Positions 1 to 24,619 of a stretch of 64,000 bases of DNA are shown here, piece by piece. A program made the position numbers and the translations under genes. The stretch covers positions 9,512,337 to 9,576,336 of the forward strand of contig OX422186.1 of assembly GCA_949130485.1 (NCBI GenBank). Direction: 5' to 3'. The stretch's first letter is position 1; every line of letters begins with the position of its first letter. The DNA comes from Agelas oroides. Lineage: Eukaryota; Porifera; Demospongiae; Agelasida; Agelasidae. The notes beneath the pieces were generated by a model, which was not told the DNA's origin, made no database searches, and saw nothing but the letters and a program-made list of their open reading frames with translations.

Positions 1-72
1 TGTGTAATTGTTTCACTGAAAGAAAGTACAAGAAGAGCAATAATAGTACTTTCAATAAACTCTAAATCAGAC

Positions 73-3257
<3,185 letters not shown>

Positions 3258-3579
3258 CCTTCTAAGTGAGAGGAGGGGCTCGTCTATTTTTAGGTTGCTA
3301 GGAGGATCACGCATGCAGGCCATACCGTCCCCCCCCCCCCCCCCCCCCCCTCCCCAAAGATGTCCCCCCGGACATTATTCACCACCAGTGAATAATATCC
3401 CCCTCAGTGAATATTGTCCCCCCTAGAGCAAGAATGAGAGAGTGGGGGGAGGGATGAGGAGGTGCACATATGAGTGAGAAGGTGAGAGCTATAAGCAAAG
3501 AAGGTGTGGAGTGAGGGTTAAGAATTATTAAGAAATGGGATGGATATGGCTACTTCACAAGTTATCTCTTCCTCACCAG

Positions 3580-3859
3580 AAACTGTACAAAGAATGTGTA
3601 CACAGTGTTTAGCCGGAAGCCACCATCCGAGATCCATGCACTCAATCCTCCATGAAATGGCAGTGAATTATGTCATCATTGAGGATGCCTAGTGCAGAAA
3701 GCAGTACAGTCCAGCTGTGCATTCTATGAAGTGTGGGATGAAGAAGACCCTGACAGCAGAGACAGACCCGTGTTCTGCCAGCTGCTACACAGTCACATCC
3801 CGCCTCCATTCAAACAGGCCTTTCTCAATAAGACATACCGTGTTTTACTGGTGCAATAG
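3580..3859 (+). pseudogene. DPY19-like C-mannosyltransferase terminal-exon relic, copy 1
   Basis: A splice-acceptor-like TCTCTTCCTCACCAG precedes an exon whose pieces read VYTVFSRKPPSEIHAL, then MAVNYVIIEDA, then CAFYEVWDEEDPDSRDRP and TYRVLLVQ followed by stop. These match, in order, the C-terminal lumenal part of DPY19-family proteins as I know them. The relic is broken: TAG stands where the family has Trp after EDA, a frameshift lies before CAFYEV, and a 4-bp TGCA insertion follows the codons for SEI. The first two lesions are shared by all five copies. The parent gene is not in the window. Confidence 0.72.
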
Positions 3860-4040
3860 CAAGCCTCATTCAAACTTCACCAATCACTGGCATTTGTGCT
3901 GTATGCTACACTGAATACACGGTTGTGTGTTTTTAGTACTGCAATCAGCTGCAAATGTCATACATACAAAAGGTATGAATAATACAATAGAAAAGAAGTG
4001 TGGCATGTGTTGTCAGTGGCATGTGTCATAAAATAAAGAG

Positions 4041-7517
<3,477 letters not shown>

Positions 7518-7826
7518 CCTTCTAAGTGAGAGGAGGGGCTCGTCTATTTTTAGGTTGCTAGGAGGATCACGCATGCAGGCCACACCGTCCCCCCCCCTCC
7601 CCAAAGATGTCCCCCCGGACATTATTCACCACCAGTGAATAATATCCCCCTCAGTGAATATTGTCCCCCCTAGAGCAAGAATGAGAGAGTGGGGGGAGGG
7701 ATGAGGAGGTGCACATATGAGTGAGAAGGTGAGAGCTATAAGCAAAGAAGGTGTGGAGTGAGGGTTAAGAATTATTAAGAAATGGGATGGGTATGGCTAC
7801 TTCACAAGTTATCTCTTCCTCACCAG

Positions 7827-8102
7827 AAACTGTACAAAGAATGTGTACACAGTGTTTAACTGGAAGCCACCATCCGAGATCCACTCAATCCTCCATGAAA
7901 TGGCAGTGAATTATGTCATCATTGAGGATGCCTAGTGCAGAAAGCAGTACAGTCCAGCTGTGCATTCTATGAGGTGTGGGATGAAGAAGACCCTGACAAC
8001 AGAGACAGACCCGTGTTCTGCCAGCTACTACACAGTCACATCCCACCTCCATTCAAACAGGCCTTTCTCAATAAGACATACCGTGTTTTACTGGTGCAAT
8101 AG
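7827..8102 (+). pseudogene. DPY19-like terminal-exon relic, copy 2
   Basis: As copy 1 but without the 4-bp TGCA insertion, so the first two segments read continuously (PPSEIHSILHEMAVNYVIIEDA). It still carries the shared TAG after EDA and the shared frameshift before CAFYEV. This is the more ancestral form of the relic. Confidence 0.72.
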
Positions 8103-8297
8103 CAAGCCTCATTCAGACTTCACCAATCACTGGCATTTGTGCTGTATGCTACACTGAATACACGGTTGTGTGTTTTCATTTTTTAAAGTACTGCAATCAG
8201 CTGCAAATGTCATACGTACAAAAGGTATGAAAGGAATAATACAATAGGAAAGAAGTGTGGCATGTGTTGTCAGTGGCATGTGTCATAAAATAAAGAG

Positions 8298-9337
8298 CTA
8301 CGCAGCTTTCTCTTCCTGTTGGTCGACTGAACTGGCACTGCTGTTGGAGCTTGTGTCATGTTCCAATGGCTTCTCCTTGCCCATCTCCATCTTCTCTTCT
8401 CCTCTTTCGACCTCCTGTTCTTCTTCTTCTTCCTTTATTTTCTCCACGGAGGAGGGAGGGAATGCCAGTTTCACAGCAGGAACACTCTGCAAGTGTGTGT
8501 GTAATTGTTTCACTGAAAGAAAGTACAAGAAGAGCAATAATAGTACTTTCAATAAACTCTAAATCAGACCTGTCTTGTTAGCCTTCCTGGAGGGAGGGAC
8601 ACCTTGGTGCCCTGGTGTGCCCACTGTCCTGCAGTGAAGATGCTGGGAGTGGTGAGGGGTGTGACATGGGAAGGATGGGAGATGCTTCGCTGCAGGGCGA
8701 GGGGAGGGGGTTGTGAGGAGGGAAAGTTGAGGGGGCGATCCTCTGGAATAGTGGGAGACACTGCAGTGCCAAGGGGTGGCTGTTTGATGGTTGGAAGCAC
8801 CCCCCCACGACCATCAGGGACACCAGAAAGCTCTCGCTCTGAGGAAGGAAAGACAATGCATGGATGATTAAAACCTGTAGCACCACTAACCTCATTCCCA
8901 GGCCTCCCCAGTTTTTGTTCTTCGGTTTGCGTTCGCCACTCTTCCACTTCCGTGTATTATACTGAACGCAAACCGAAGAACAAAAACAGGGGAGGCCTGG
9001 GAATGAGGCTAGCACCACTATATCTGAAGATTGGTGCACACTGGAGGAAGTTTAGTGATTTTTCTGATAGGGGAGGTGTGTGGGGATTAAGTGTTCACGC
9101 TGTAGAAAGACTTTATGCATGGTCTGCACTCACTAAAGAACCCCTGAGAGTATCTGCCACTGAGGGAGACCTTGTGCTGGGAGAGTTCATGCCTCAGTCG
9201 CTGGTTCTCCTGTTGCAGAGAATGCATGGCAGACCGAGACCCTCCAGACACACAACAGCATACAACACGGTAAAATGCATCGTTGGCAAACTTCCACATC
9301 AAAAGTAACACAATCACCAACACTATGGAGTGTGTGC

Positions 9338-9385
<48 letters not shown>

Positions 9386-11635
9386 CACGTGTGCATGTGT
9401 GTGGTGTGTATTTGGGTAAAAGGGTAATATTACTACATAAATAGACACATTATAGGCTGCACTTACCAACAACGGCGACAATTACAAGAATGACTACAAC
9501 AATTCCCACGATCAACCCCACGTCTGGTCCTTGTGCAACCATCATTGTAGGCTCACTGCCAATGCAGACATTGCCATCGCGTGATTGGCATGCTGGGGAG
9601 AGAAACAGTTCTAATTCAGTTGATGTGGTACACACTGCCTTAATATTTAAAGCCTGTAGACAAAATGTCCAACTTACGGCGCATTTTACAGACAAAGGGG
9701 AAATCAGACACGGCACAGGAGTCGTGCAACCTCCATCCATCAGCAGCAAATTTTACACAGTCCCGGTTGTTGGCATTTTCAGTAGCCAGTGGAAAACTTT
9801 GAGACCAGTTGGTGTACACAGCTTCATTACCATCTACCCACCTGCACACACACACACCACAAAGGAAGCAGGAATTACTATACTATCATGCTTTATCGGC
9901 ACACACATAACACAGCTGTCTACACTAGTATGTAGCCTTTCCTTCTTCTGCCCCTCATTGGGGCCCGCACACTAGCGGGACTGCGTTGCGGAAGTGTGTG
10001 TGTATGTATCTATGCTTGCGGCCATATACCGTATGCGCATTTAAATATTTCCCGAAAATTGGAGGTATGTTTTTGTACCAAAACTGGCACATTTTGGAAA
10101 CCAAATTCTACCAAACATGGTTCATTTTGGTATGCCAACTTTGGTGATAAACCAAAAATGGCACAAAATGCACTCTCTGTTCTACAGAGTGACCACATGC
10201 CATTTCAGCCAATTTTGGATTAAATTGGTAGAAATGGTATGTGTGTCACTCTATAGAACAGCGAGTGCATTTTGTGCCAATTTTGGAATATTAATCCAAA
10301 ATTGGTAGAAATGGCATGTGCGTCACTGTATACAACAGGGAGTGCATTTTTTTGCCAAAATTGGCAAAAAAGGAACACGTGTATACCAACCATGGCAGAA
10401 TCTAATATGCCAATTTTGGATGAAACCAATAATGGTAGAAACCGGTCTGCACCAATAATGGTAGAAACCGGTTTGCACCAATAATGGTAGAAACTGGTTT
10501 GCACCAGTAATGGTAGAAACTGGTTTGGACCAGTAATGGTAGAAACTGGTTTGGACCAATAATGGTAGAACTGAACCAAAGTTGGCAGATATGGCACATG
10601 AGTAGAGAATGCATTTTGTGCCATTTTGGAAAGTTGCCGAGGATACATTTTGTTCCAATTTTGGAACTGAACCAAAGTTGGCAGATATGGCACATGAGTC
10701 ACTCTGTAGAACAGAGAATGCATCTTGTGCCAATTTTGGAATCAAACCAGAATTGGCATGTCACAATCCACCATAAGTGGTAGAAACCGGTTTCCAAAAT
10801 GTGCCAATTTTGGCATCCGAACATACCTGGAAAATTGAACGTCCTCGTGCACTTAGTCAATAGCAATGCTGGGCTGCTGCCAGAGTGCAGCGTCGGCAAC
10901 TGTAGCGGAGACGGCTCAAGTTGAAGCACGCACGGCACCTTACTTCTTGTTTGTCACAGCAGCTACCGGGACCGACCCGGCATCAACTAGTCTCGCGGGC
11001 CAGACTCTCCCCGTGTGAGAGTCTGGCCTGCGAGACTAGGCATCAACGGCAGGCTGCTCGCAGACCGTACAAAATGACACGCGGGGTTGAGATCGCTTCA
11101 GGTAAGGGTCGTGCATAAACGGCTCTCATAAACGCCAGCGATTCAGCTCATGATTTCAGCGTGAAGCTTAGTTTATTCATGTGTAGCCATAGTAGCTGCT
11201 TGCTCAGGCTCGCCCCCACAATGTTCTACATTTTCTAGTGGTAAATAACAGTACATGCAATCACCTGAATACTCCTTCCTGATCGATGTCATTCAGTCCA
11301 ATCCAGAATTCTGTCGATCCCCTGCCCACAAAGAACCGCGCGCGCACGTATTCGTTCTCCCTAGCAGAGTCGATGCGAAGCAGCATCCCTCCACCTTCAC
11401 GCTCGCACGTCCGATTGGCATCAAAAAAATCCTTAGGCGATTCGACGTAGCGGTAACATTGCTGACTCGAGGGATCCATGGTGTAACTCCGGCTTGGACA
11501 TATCGCTGGAGGGGAAACAAGTGAGAGTCTTTAGTCAAGTGTGGTGGACCAGAACTATTCCTCAAACCTACTCTGCAGGAACGCTCCGCGAAGTACGACC
11601 TCCAGCAACAAAACTAAAAAGGTGCTCTCCGCCAT
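8298..11635 (-). CDS. C-type-lectin-like transmembrane receptor, array gene 3 (complete)
   Basis: Exons: 11572-11635, 11265-11505, 9678-9841, 9467-9592, 9134-9322, 8570-8874, 8298-8486; 425 residues. It matches gene 2 except for an in-frame 30-bp deletion in the proline-rich exon (a segment SPFSPPQS and neighbours is missing) and YRVVCCC in place of YRYVCCC. Reading frame and splice sites are intact, so it should encode a full receptor with a shorter tail. Confidence 0.85.
10062..10829. mobile_element. KDZ-like MITE, unit 3 copy
   Basis: Same intron position as in units 1 and 2, with 8-bp flanks GAAAATTG on the left and right. It includes the 26-bp repeat at 10425-10573. Confidence 0.7.
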
Positions 11636-11835
11636 CCTTCTAAGTGAGAGGAGGGGCTCGTCTATTTTTAGGTTGCTAGGAGGATCACGCATGCAGGCCA
11701 CACCGTTCCCCCCCCCCCTCCCCAAAGATGTCCCCCCGGACATTATTCACCACCAGTGAATAATATCCCCCCTCAGTGAATATTGTCCCCCCTAGAGCAA
11801 GAATGAGAGAGTGGGGGGAGGGATGAGGAGGTGCA

Positions 11836-11945
11836 TAGCCTCGTTCCCAGGCCCCGCCCAGCTTTCCGTCGCTTATTAGTACGGTAAAGCGGCTTTTCCG
11901 TACTGCAAGCGACGGAAAGCTGGGCGGGGCCTGGGAACGAGGCTA
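11836..11945. mobile_element. Palindromic MITE unique to unit 3
   Basis: A 110-bp palindrome TAGCCTCGTTCCCAGGC...CTGGGAACGAGGCTA is flanked by an exact 9-bp duplication GGAGGTGCA (11827-11835 and 11946-11954). The other units carry the empty site with a single GGAGGTGCA, which proves both the element boundaries and the duplication length. The insertion is younger than the array. Confidence 0.93.
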
Positions 11946-12067
11946 GGAGGTGCACATATGAGTGAGAAGGTGAGAGCTATAAGCAAAGAAGGTGTGGAGT
12001 GAGGGTTAAGAATTATTAAGAAATAGGATGGATATGGCTACTTCACAAGTTATCTCTTCCTCACCAG

Positions 12068-12343
12068 AAACTGTACAAAGAATGTGTACACAGTGTTTAG
12101 CTGGAAGCCACCATCCGAGATCCACTCAATCCTCCATGAAATGGCAGTGAATTATGTCATCATTGAGGATGCCTAGTGCAGAAAGCAGTACAGTCCAGCT
12201 GTGCATTCTATGAGGTGTGGGATGAAGAAGACCCTGACAGCAGAGACAGACCCGTGTTCTGCCAGCTGCTACACAGTCACATCCCACCTCCATTCAAACA
12301 GGCCTTTCTCAATAAGACATACCGTGTTTTACTGGTGCAATAG
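12068..12343 (+). pseudogene. DPY19-like terminal-exon relic, copy 3
   Basis: Same form as copy 2: no TGCA insertion, with the shared TAG and the shared later frameshift. Confidence 0.72.
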
Positions 12344-12420
12344 CAAGCCTCATTCAGACTTCACCAATCACTGGCATTTGTGCTGTATGCTACACTGAAT
12401 ACACGGTTGTGTGTTTTCAT

Positions 12421-12816
12421 TATATATATCCCACCTACTATACTTCATGCATAGGCCAGAGTGGACTTTAACTGTCATAATTTGTCCCCTCAAGGCTACA
12501 AGGGAAATTATGGCTCATAATTCCCTCTCCATGTATTTTTAGTTTACAGTCTACTACATTGTCAGACTATAGTACAGATTTTACATCATTTTTCTGTGAC
12601 AGTAAATAATATCGAAGTTACTGTAAACACTTGCACATGTACAGATGTGTTTACAATAATAACAACAAAGGACCAATCAGGTGGGATATATAATAATTAT
12701 AGCACAGGTGGCCAGGGATTTATGGCTGTAGTAAACAAACCTTGTCCTCGGGCTACGCCCTCGGACTCGGTCTGTTTACTGCCATAAATCCCTGGCACCT
12801 GTGCTATAACTATTAC
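12421..12816. mobile_element. Fold-back element unique to the gene 3/gene 4 spacer
   Basis: About 395 bp are inserted between GTGTTTTCAT and TAAAGTACTGCAATC relative to the other units. It contains inverted segments TATATCCCACC/GGTGGGATATA and a strong hairpin (GTGCCAGGGATTTATGGC type, about 12700-12810). A related hairpin lies at 36716-36835. No coding sequence. Confidence 0.7.
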
Positions 12817-12931
12817 TTAAAGTACTGCAATCAGCTGCAAATGTCATACGTACAAAAGGTATGAAAGGAATAATACAATAGGAAAGAAGTGTGGCATGTG
12901 TTGTCAGTGGCATGTGTCATAAAATAAAGAG

Positions 12932-14015
12932 CTATGCAGCTTTCTCTTCCTGTTGGTCGACTGAACTGGCACTGCTGTTGGAGCTTGTGTCATGTTCCAA
13001 TGGTTTCTCCTTGCCCATCTCCATCTTCTCTTCTCCTCTTTCGACCTCCTGTTCTTCTTCTTCCTTTATTTTCTCCACGGAGGAGGGGGGGAATGCCAGT
13101 TTCACAGCAGGAACACTCTGCAAGTGTGTGTGTAATAGTTTCACTGAAAGAAAGTACAAGAAGAGCAATAATAGTACTTTCAATAAACTCTAAATCAGAC
13201 CTGTCTTGTTAGCCTTCCTGGAGGGAGGGACACCTTGGTGCCCTGGTGTGCCCACTGTCCTGCAGTGAAGATGCTGGGAGTGGTGAAGGACTGGGGAGGA
13301 GAGAAAGGGGAGGTGAGGGGTGTGACATGGGAAGGATGGGAGATGCTTCGCTGCAGGGCGAGGGGAGGGGGTTGTGAGGAGGGAAAGTTGAGGGGGCGAT
13401 CCTCTGGAATAGTGGGAGACACTGCAGTGCCAAGGGGTGGCTGTTTGATGGTTGGAAGCACCCCCCCATGACCATCAGGGACACCAGAAAGCTCTCGCTC
13501 TGAGGAAGGAAAGACAATGCATGGATGATTAAAACCTGTAGCACCACTAGCCTCATTCCCAGGCCTCCCCAGTTTTTGTTCTTCGGTTTGCGTTCGCCGC
13601 TCTTCCACTTCCGTGTATTATACTGAACGCAAACCGAAGAACAAAAATGGGGGAGGCCTGGGAATGAGGCTAGCACCACTATATCTGAAGATTGGTGCAC
13701 ACTGGAGGAAGTTTAGTGATTTTTCTGATAGGGGAGGTGTGTGGGGATTAAGTGTTCACGCTGTAGAAAGACTTTATGCATGGTCTGCACTCACTAAAGA
13801 ACCCCTGGGAGTATCTGCCACTGAGGGAGACCTTGTGCTGGGAGAGTTCATGCCTCAGTCGCTGGTTCTCCTGTTGCAGAGAATGCATGGCAGACCGAGA
13901 CCCTCCAGACACACAACAGCATACATAGCGGTAAAATGCATCGTTGGCAAACTTCCACATCAAAAGTAACACAATCACCAACACTATGGAGTGTGTGCAC
14001 ATGTGTGTGTGCGCA

Positions 14016-14049
<34 letters not shown>

Positions 14050-14074
14050 GTGTGTGTGTGTGCATGTGTGTGTG

Positions 14075-14108
<34 letters not shown>

Positions 14109-17100
14109 CACGTGTGCATGTGTGTGGTGTGTATTTGGGGGAAAGGGTGTATTACTGCATAAATAAACACATTATAGGCTGCACTTACCAACGACGGCAA
14201 CAATTACAAGAATGACTACAACAATTCCCACGATCAACCCCACGTCTGGTCCTTGTGCAACCATCATTGTAGGCTCACTGCCAATGCAGACATTGCCATC
14301 ACGTGATTGGCATGCTGGGGAGAGAAACAATTCTAATTCAGTTTGAGTTGATGTGGTACACACTGCCTTAATATTTAAAGCCTGTAGACAAAATGTCCAA
14401 CTTACGGCGCATTTTACAGACAAAGGGGAAATCAGACACGGCACAGGAGTCGTGCAACCTCCATCCATCAGCAGCAAATTTTACACAGTCCCGGTTGTTG
14501 GCATTTTCAGTAGCCGGTGGAAAACTTTGAGACCAGTTGGTGTACACAGCTTCATTACCATCTACCCACCTGCACACACACCACAAAGGAAGCAGGAATT
14601 CCTATACTATCATGCTTTATCGGCACACACATAACACAGCTGTCTACACTAGTATGTAGCCTTTCCTTCTTCTGCCCCTTATTGGGGCGAGCCTGAGCGA
14701 GCCCCACACTAGCGGGACTGCGTTGCGGAAGTGTGTGTGTATGTATCTATGCTTGCGGCCATATACCGTAAATTTTAAATGCGCATTTAAATATTTCCCG
14801 AAAATTGGAGGTATGTTTTTGTACCAAAACTGGCACATTTTGGAAACCAAATTCTACCAAACATGGTTCATTTTGGTATGCCAACTTTGGTGATAAACCA
14901 AAAATGGCACAAAATGCACTCTCTGTTCTACAGAGTGACCACATGCCATTTCAGCCAATTTTGGATTAAATTGGTAGAAATGGTATGTGTGTCACTCTAT
15001 AGAACAGCGAGTGCATTTTGTGCCAATTTTGGAATATTAATCCAAAATTGGTAGAAATGGCATGTGCGTCACTGTATACAACAGGGAGTGCATTTTTTGC
15101 CAAAATTGGCAAAAAAGGAACACGTGTATACCAACCATGGCAGAATCTAATATGCCAATTTTGGATGAAACCAATAATGGTAGAAACCGGTCCGCACCAA
15201 TAATGGTAGAAACCGGTTGCACCAATAATGGTAGAAACTGGTTTGCACCAGTAATGGTAGAAACTGGTTTGGACCAATAATGGTAGAAACTGGTTTGGAC
15301 CAATAATGGTAGAAACTGGTTTGGACCAATAATGGTAGAAACTGGTTTGGACCAATAATGGTAGAACTGAACCAAAGTTGCACATGTGCCAATTTTGGAA
15401 AGTTGCCAAGGATACATTTTGTTCCAATTTTGGAACCGAACCAAAGTTGGCAGATATGGCACATGAGTCACTCTGTAGAACAGAAAATGCATCTTGTGCC
15501 AATTTTGGAATCAAACCAGAATTGGCATGTCACAATCCACCATAAGTGGTAGGAAACGGTTTCCAAAATGTGCCAATTTTGGCATCCGAACATACCTGAG
15601 GTATGTTTTTGTACCAAAACTGGCACATTTTGGAAACCAAATTCTACCAAACATGGTTCATTTTGGTATGCCAACTTTGGTGATAAACCAAAAATGGCAC
15701 AAAATGCACTCTCTGTTCTACAGAGTGACCACATGCCATTTCAGCCAATTTTGGATTAAATTGGTAGAAATGGTATGTGTGTCACTCTATAGAACAGCGA
15801 GTGCATTTTGTGCCAATTTTGGAATATTAATCCAAAATTGGTAGAAATGGCATGTGCGTCACTGTATACAACAGGGAGTGCATTTTTTGCCAAAATTGGC
15901 AAAAAAGGAACACGTGTAATACCAACCATGGCAGAATCTAATATGCCAATTTTGGATGAAACCAATAATGGTAGAAACCGGTCTGCACCAATAATGGTAG
16001 AAACCGGTTGCACCAATAATGGTAGAAACTGGTTTGCACCAGTAATGGTAGAAACTGGTTTGGACCAATAATGGTAGAAACTGGTTTGGACCAATAATGG
16101 TAGAAACTGGTTTGGACCAATAATGGTAGAAACTGGTTTGGACCAATAATGGTAGAACTGAACCAAAGTTGCACATGTGCCAATTTTGGAAAGTTGCCAA
16201 GGATACATTTTGTTCCAATTTTGGAACCGAACCAAAGTTGGCAGATATGGCACATGAGTCACTCTGTAGAACAGAAAATGCATCTTGTGCCAATTTTGGA
16301 ATCAAACCAGAATTGGCATGTCACAATCCACCATAAGTGGTAGGAAACGGTTTCCAAAATGTGCCAATTTTGGCATCCGAACATACCTGAGGTATGTTTT
16401 TGTACCAAAACTGGCACATTTTGGAAACCAAATTCTACCAAACATGGTTCATTTTGGTATGCCAACTTTGGTGATAAACCAAAAATGGCACAAAATGCAC
16501 TCTCTGTTCTACAGAGTGACCACATGCCATTTCAGCCAATTTTGGATTAAATTGGTAGAAATGGTATGTGTGTCACTCTATAGAACAGCGAGTGCATTTT
16601 GTGCCAATTTTGGAATATTAATCCAAAATTGGTAGAAATGGCATGTGCGTCACTGTATACAACAGGGAGTGCATTTTTTTGCCAAAATTGGCAAAAAAGG
16701 AACACGTGTATACCAACCATGGCAGAATCTAATATGCCAATTTTGGATGAAACCAATAATGGTAGAAACCGGTCTGCACCAATAATGGTAGAAACCGGTT
16801 GCACCAATAATGGTAGAAACTGGTTTGCACCAGTAATGGTAGAAACTGGTTTGGACCAATAATGGTAGAAACTGGTTTGGACCAATAATGGTAGAAACTG
16901 GTTTGGACCAATAATGGTAGAAACTGGTTTGGACCAATAATGGTAGAACTGAACCAAAGTTGCACATGTGCCAATTTTGGAAAGTTGCCAAGGATACATT
17001 TTGTTCCAATTTTGGAACCGAACCAAAGTTGGCAGATATGGCACATGAGTCACTCTGTAGAACAGAAAATGCATCTTGTGCCAATTTTGGAATCAAACCA

Positions 17101-17979
17101 GAATTGGCATGTCACAATCCACCATAAGTGGTAGGAAACGGTTTCCAAAATGTGCCAATTTTGGCATCCGAACATACCTGGAAAATTGAACGTCCTCGTG
17201 CACTTAGTCAATAGCAATGCTGGGCTGCTGCCAGAGTGCAGCGTCGGCAACTGTAGCGGAGACGGCTCAAGTTGAAGCACGCACGGCACCTTACTTCTTG
17301 TTTGTCACAGCAGCTACCGGGACCGACCCGGCATCAACTAGTCTCGCGGGCCAGACTCTCCCCGTGTGAGAGTCTGGCCTGCGAGACTAGGCATCAACGG
17401 CAGGCTGCTCGCAGACCGTACAAAATGACACGCGGGGTTGAGATCGCTTCAGGTAAGGGTCGTGCATAAACGGCTCTCATAAACGCCAGCGATTCAGCTC
17501 ATGATTTTCAGCGTGAAGCTTAGTTTATTCATGTGTAGCCGTAGTAGCTGCTTGCTCAGGCTCGCCCCCACAATGTTTCTAGTGGTAAATAACAGTACAC
17601 ACAATCACCTGAATACTCCTTCCTGATCGATGTCATTCAGTCCAATCCAGAATTCTGTCGATCCCCTGCCCACAAAGAACCGCGCGCGCACGTATTCGTT
17701 CTCCCTAGCAGAGTCGATGCGAAGCAGCATCCCTCCACCTTCACGCTCGCACGTCCGATTGGCATCAAAAAAATCCTTAGGCGATTCGACGTAGCGGTAA
17801 CATTGCTGACTCGAGGGATCCATGGTGTAACTCCGGCTTGGACATATCGCTGGAGGGGAAACAAGTGAGAGTCTTTAGTCAAGTGTGGTGGACCAGAACT
17901 ATTCCTCAAACCTACTCTGCAGGAACGCTCCGCGAAGTACGACCTCCAGTAACAAAACTAAAAAGGTGCTCTCCGCCAT
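12932..17979 (-). CDS. C-type-lectin-like transmembrane receptor, array gene 4 (complete)
   Basis: Exons: 17916-17979, 17609-17849, 14406-14569, 14189-14314, 13795-13983, 13201-13535, 12932-13117; 434 residues, one Glu fewer in the acidic run than gene 2. Coding sequence is otherwise almost identical to gene 2. The intron between the CTLD halves is 3.0 kb long because the KDZ-like MITE is present in three tandem copies. Confidence 0.85.
14808..17180. repeat. Tandem triplication (3 x 791 bp) of the KDZ-like MITE
   Basis: Copies at 14808-15598, 15599-16389 and 16390-17180 abut end to end (CATACCTG|AGGTATG) with no target duplication between them; GAAAATTG lies only at the outer edges (14800-14807 and 17181-17188). 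The copies are almost identical, so the tripling is recent and confined to unit 4. Confidence 0.9.
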
Positions 17980-18288
17980 CCTTCTAAGTGAGAGGAGGGG
18001 CTCGTCTATTTTTAGGTTGCTAGGAGGATCACGCATGCAGGCCACACCGTCCCCCCCCCTCCCCAAAGATGTCCCCCCGGACATTATTCACCACCAGTGA
18101 ATAATATCCCCCTCAGTGAATATTGTCCCCCCTAGAGCAAGAATGAGAGAGTGGGGGGAGGGATGAGGAGGTGCACATATGAGTGAGAAGGTGAGAGCTA
18201 TAAGCAAAGAAGGTGTGGAGTGAGGGTTAAGAATTATTAAGAAATGGGATGGATATGGCTACTTCACAAGTTATCTCTTCCTCACCAG

Positions 18289-18568
18289 AAACTGTACAAA
18301 GAATGTGTACACAGTGTTTAGCCGGAAGCCACCATCCAAGATCCATGCACTCAATCCTCCATGAAATGGCAGTGAATTATGTCATCATTGAGGATGCCTA
18401 GTGCAGAAAGCAGTACAGTCCAGCTGTGCATTCTATGAAGTGTGGGATGAAGAAGACCCTGACAGCAGAGACAGACCCGTGTTCTGCCAGCTGCTACACA
18501 GTCACATCCCGCCTCCATTCAAACAGGCCTTTCTCAATAAGACATACCGTGTTTTACTGGTGCAATAG
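18289..18568 (+). pseudogene. DPY19-like terminal-exon relic, copy 4
   Basis: Same lesions as copy 1, including the TGCA insertion; one further change turns CCGAG into CCAAG in the SEI region. Confidence 0.72.
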
Positions 18569-18763
18569 CAAGCCTCATTCAAACTTCACCAATCACTGGC
18601 TTTTGTGCTGTATGCTACACTGAATACACGGTTGTGTGTTTTCATTATTTAAAGTACTGCAATCAGCTGCAAATGTCATACGTACAAAAGGTATGAAAGG
18701 AATAATACAATAGAAAAGAAGTGTGGCATGTGTTGTCAGTGGCATGTGTCATAAAATAAAGAG

Positions 18764-23830
<5,067 letters not shown>

Positions 23831-24153
23831 CCTTCTAAGTGAGAGGAGGGGCTCGTCTATTTTTAGGTTGCTAGGAGGATCACGCATGCAGGCCACACCG
23901 TCCCCCCCCCCCCCCCCCCCCCCCTCCCCAAAGATGTCCCCCCGGACATTATTCACCACCAGTGAATAATATCCCCCTCAGTGAATATTGTCCCCCCTAG
24001 AGCAAGAATGAGAGAGTGGGGGGAGGGATGAGGAGGTGCACATATGAGTGAGAAGGTGAGAGCTATAAGCAAAGAAGGTGTGGAGTGAGGGTTAAGAATT
24101 ATTAAGAAATGGGATGGATATGGCTACTTCACAAGTTATCTCTTCCTCACCAG

Positions 24154-24433
24154 AAACTGTACAAAGAATGTGTACACAGTGTTTAGCCGGAAGCCACCAT
24201 CCGAGATCCATGCACTCAATCCTCCATGAAATGGCAGTGAATTATGTCATCATTGAGGATGCCTAGTGCAGAAAGCAGTACAGTCCAGCTGTGCATTCTA
24301 TGAAGTGTGGGATGAAGAAGACCCTGACAACAGAGACAGACCCGTGTTCTGCCAGCTGCTACACAGTCACATCCCGCCTCCATTCAAACAGGCCTTTCTC
24401 AATAAGACATACCGTGTTTTACTGGTGCAATAG
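24154..24433 (+). pseudogene. DPY19-like terminal-exon relic, copy 5
   Basis: Carries the TGCA insertion and the shared lesions, like copies 1 and 4. It is the last relic; none lies beyond gene 6. Confidence 0.72.
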
Positions 24434-24619
24434 CAAGCCTCATTCAGACTTCACCAATCACTGGCTTTTGTGCTGTATGCTACACTGAATACACGGTTGT
24501 GTGTTTTTAGTACTGCAATCAGCTGCGAATGTCATACGTACAAAAGGTATGAAAGGAATAATACAATAGGAAAGAAGTGTGGCATGTGTTGTCAGTGGCA
24601 TGTGTCATAAAATAAAGAG

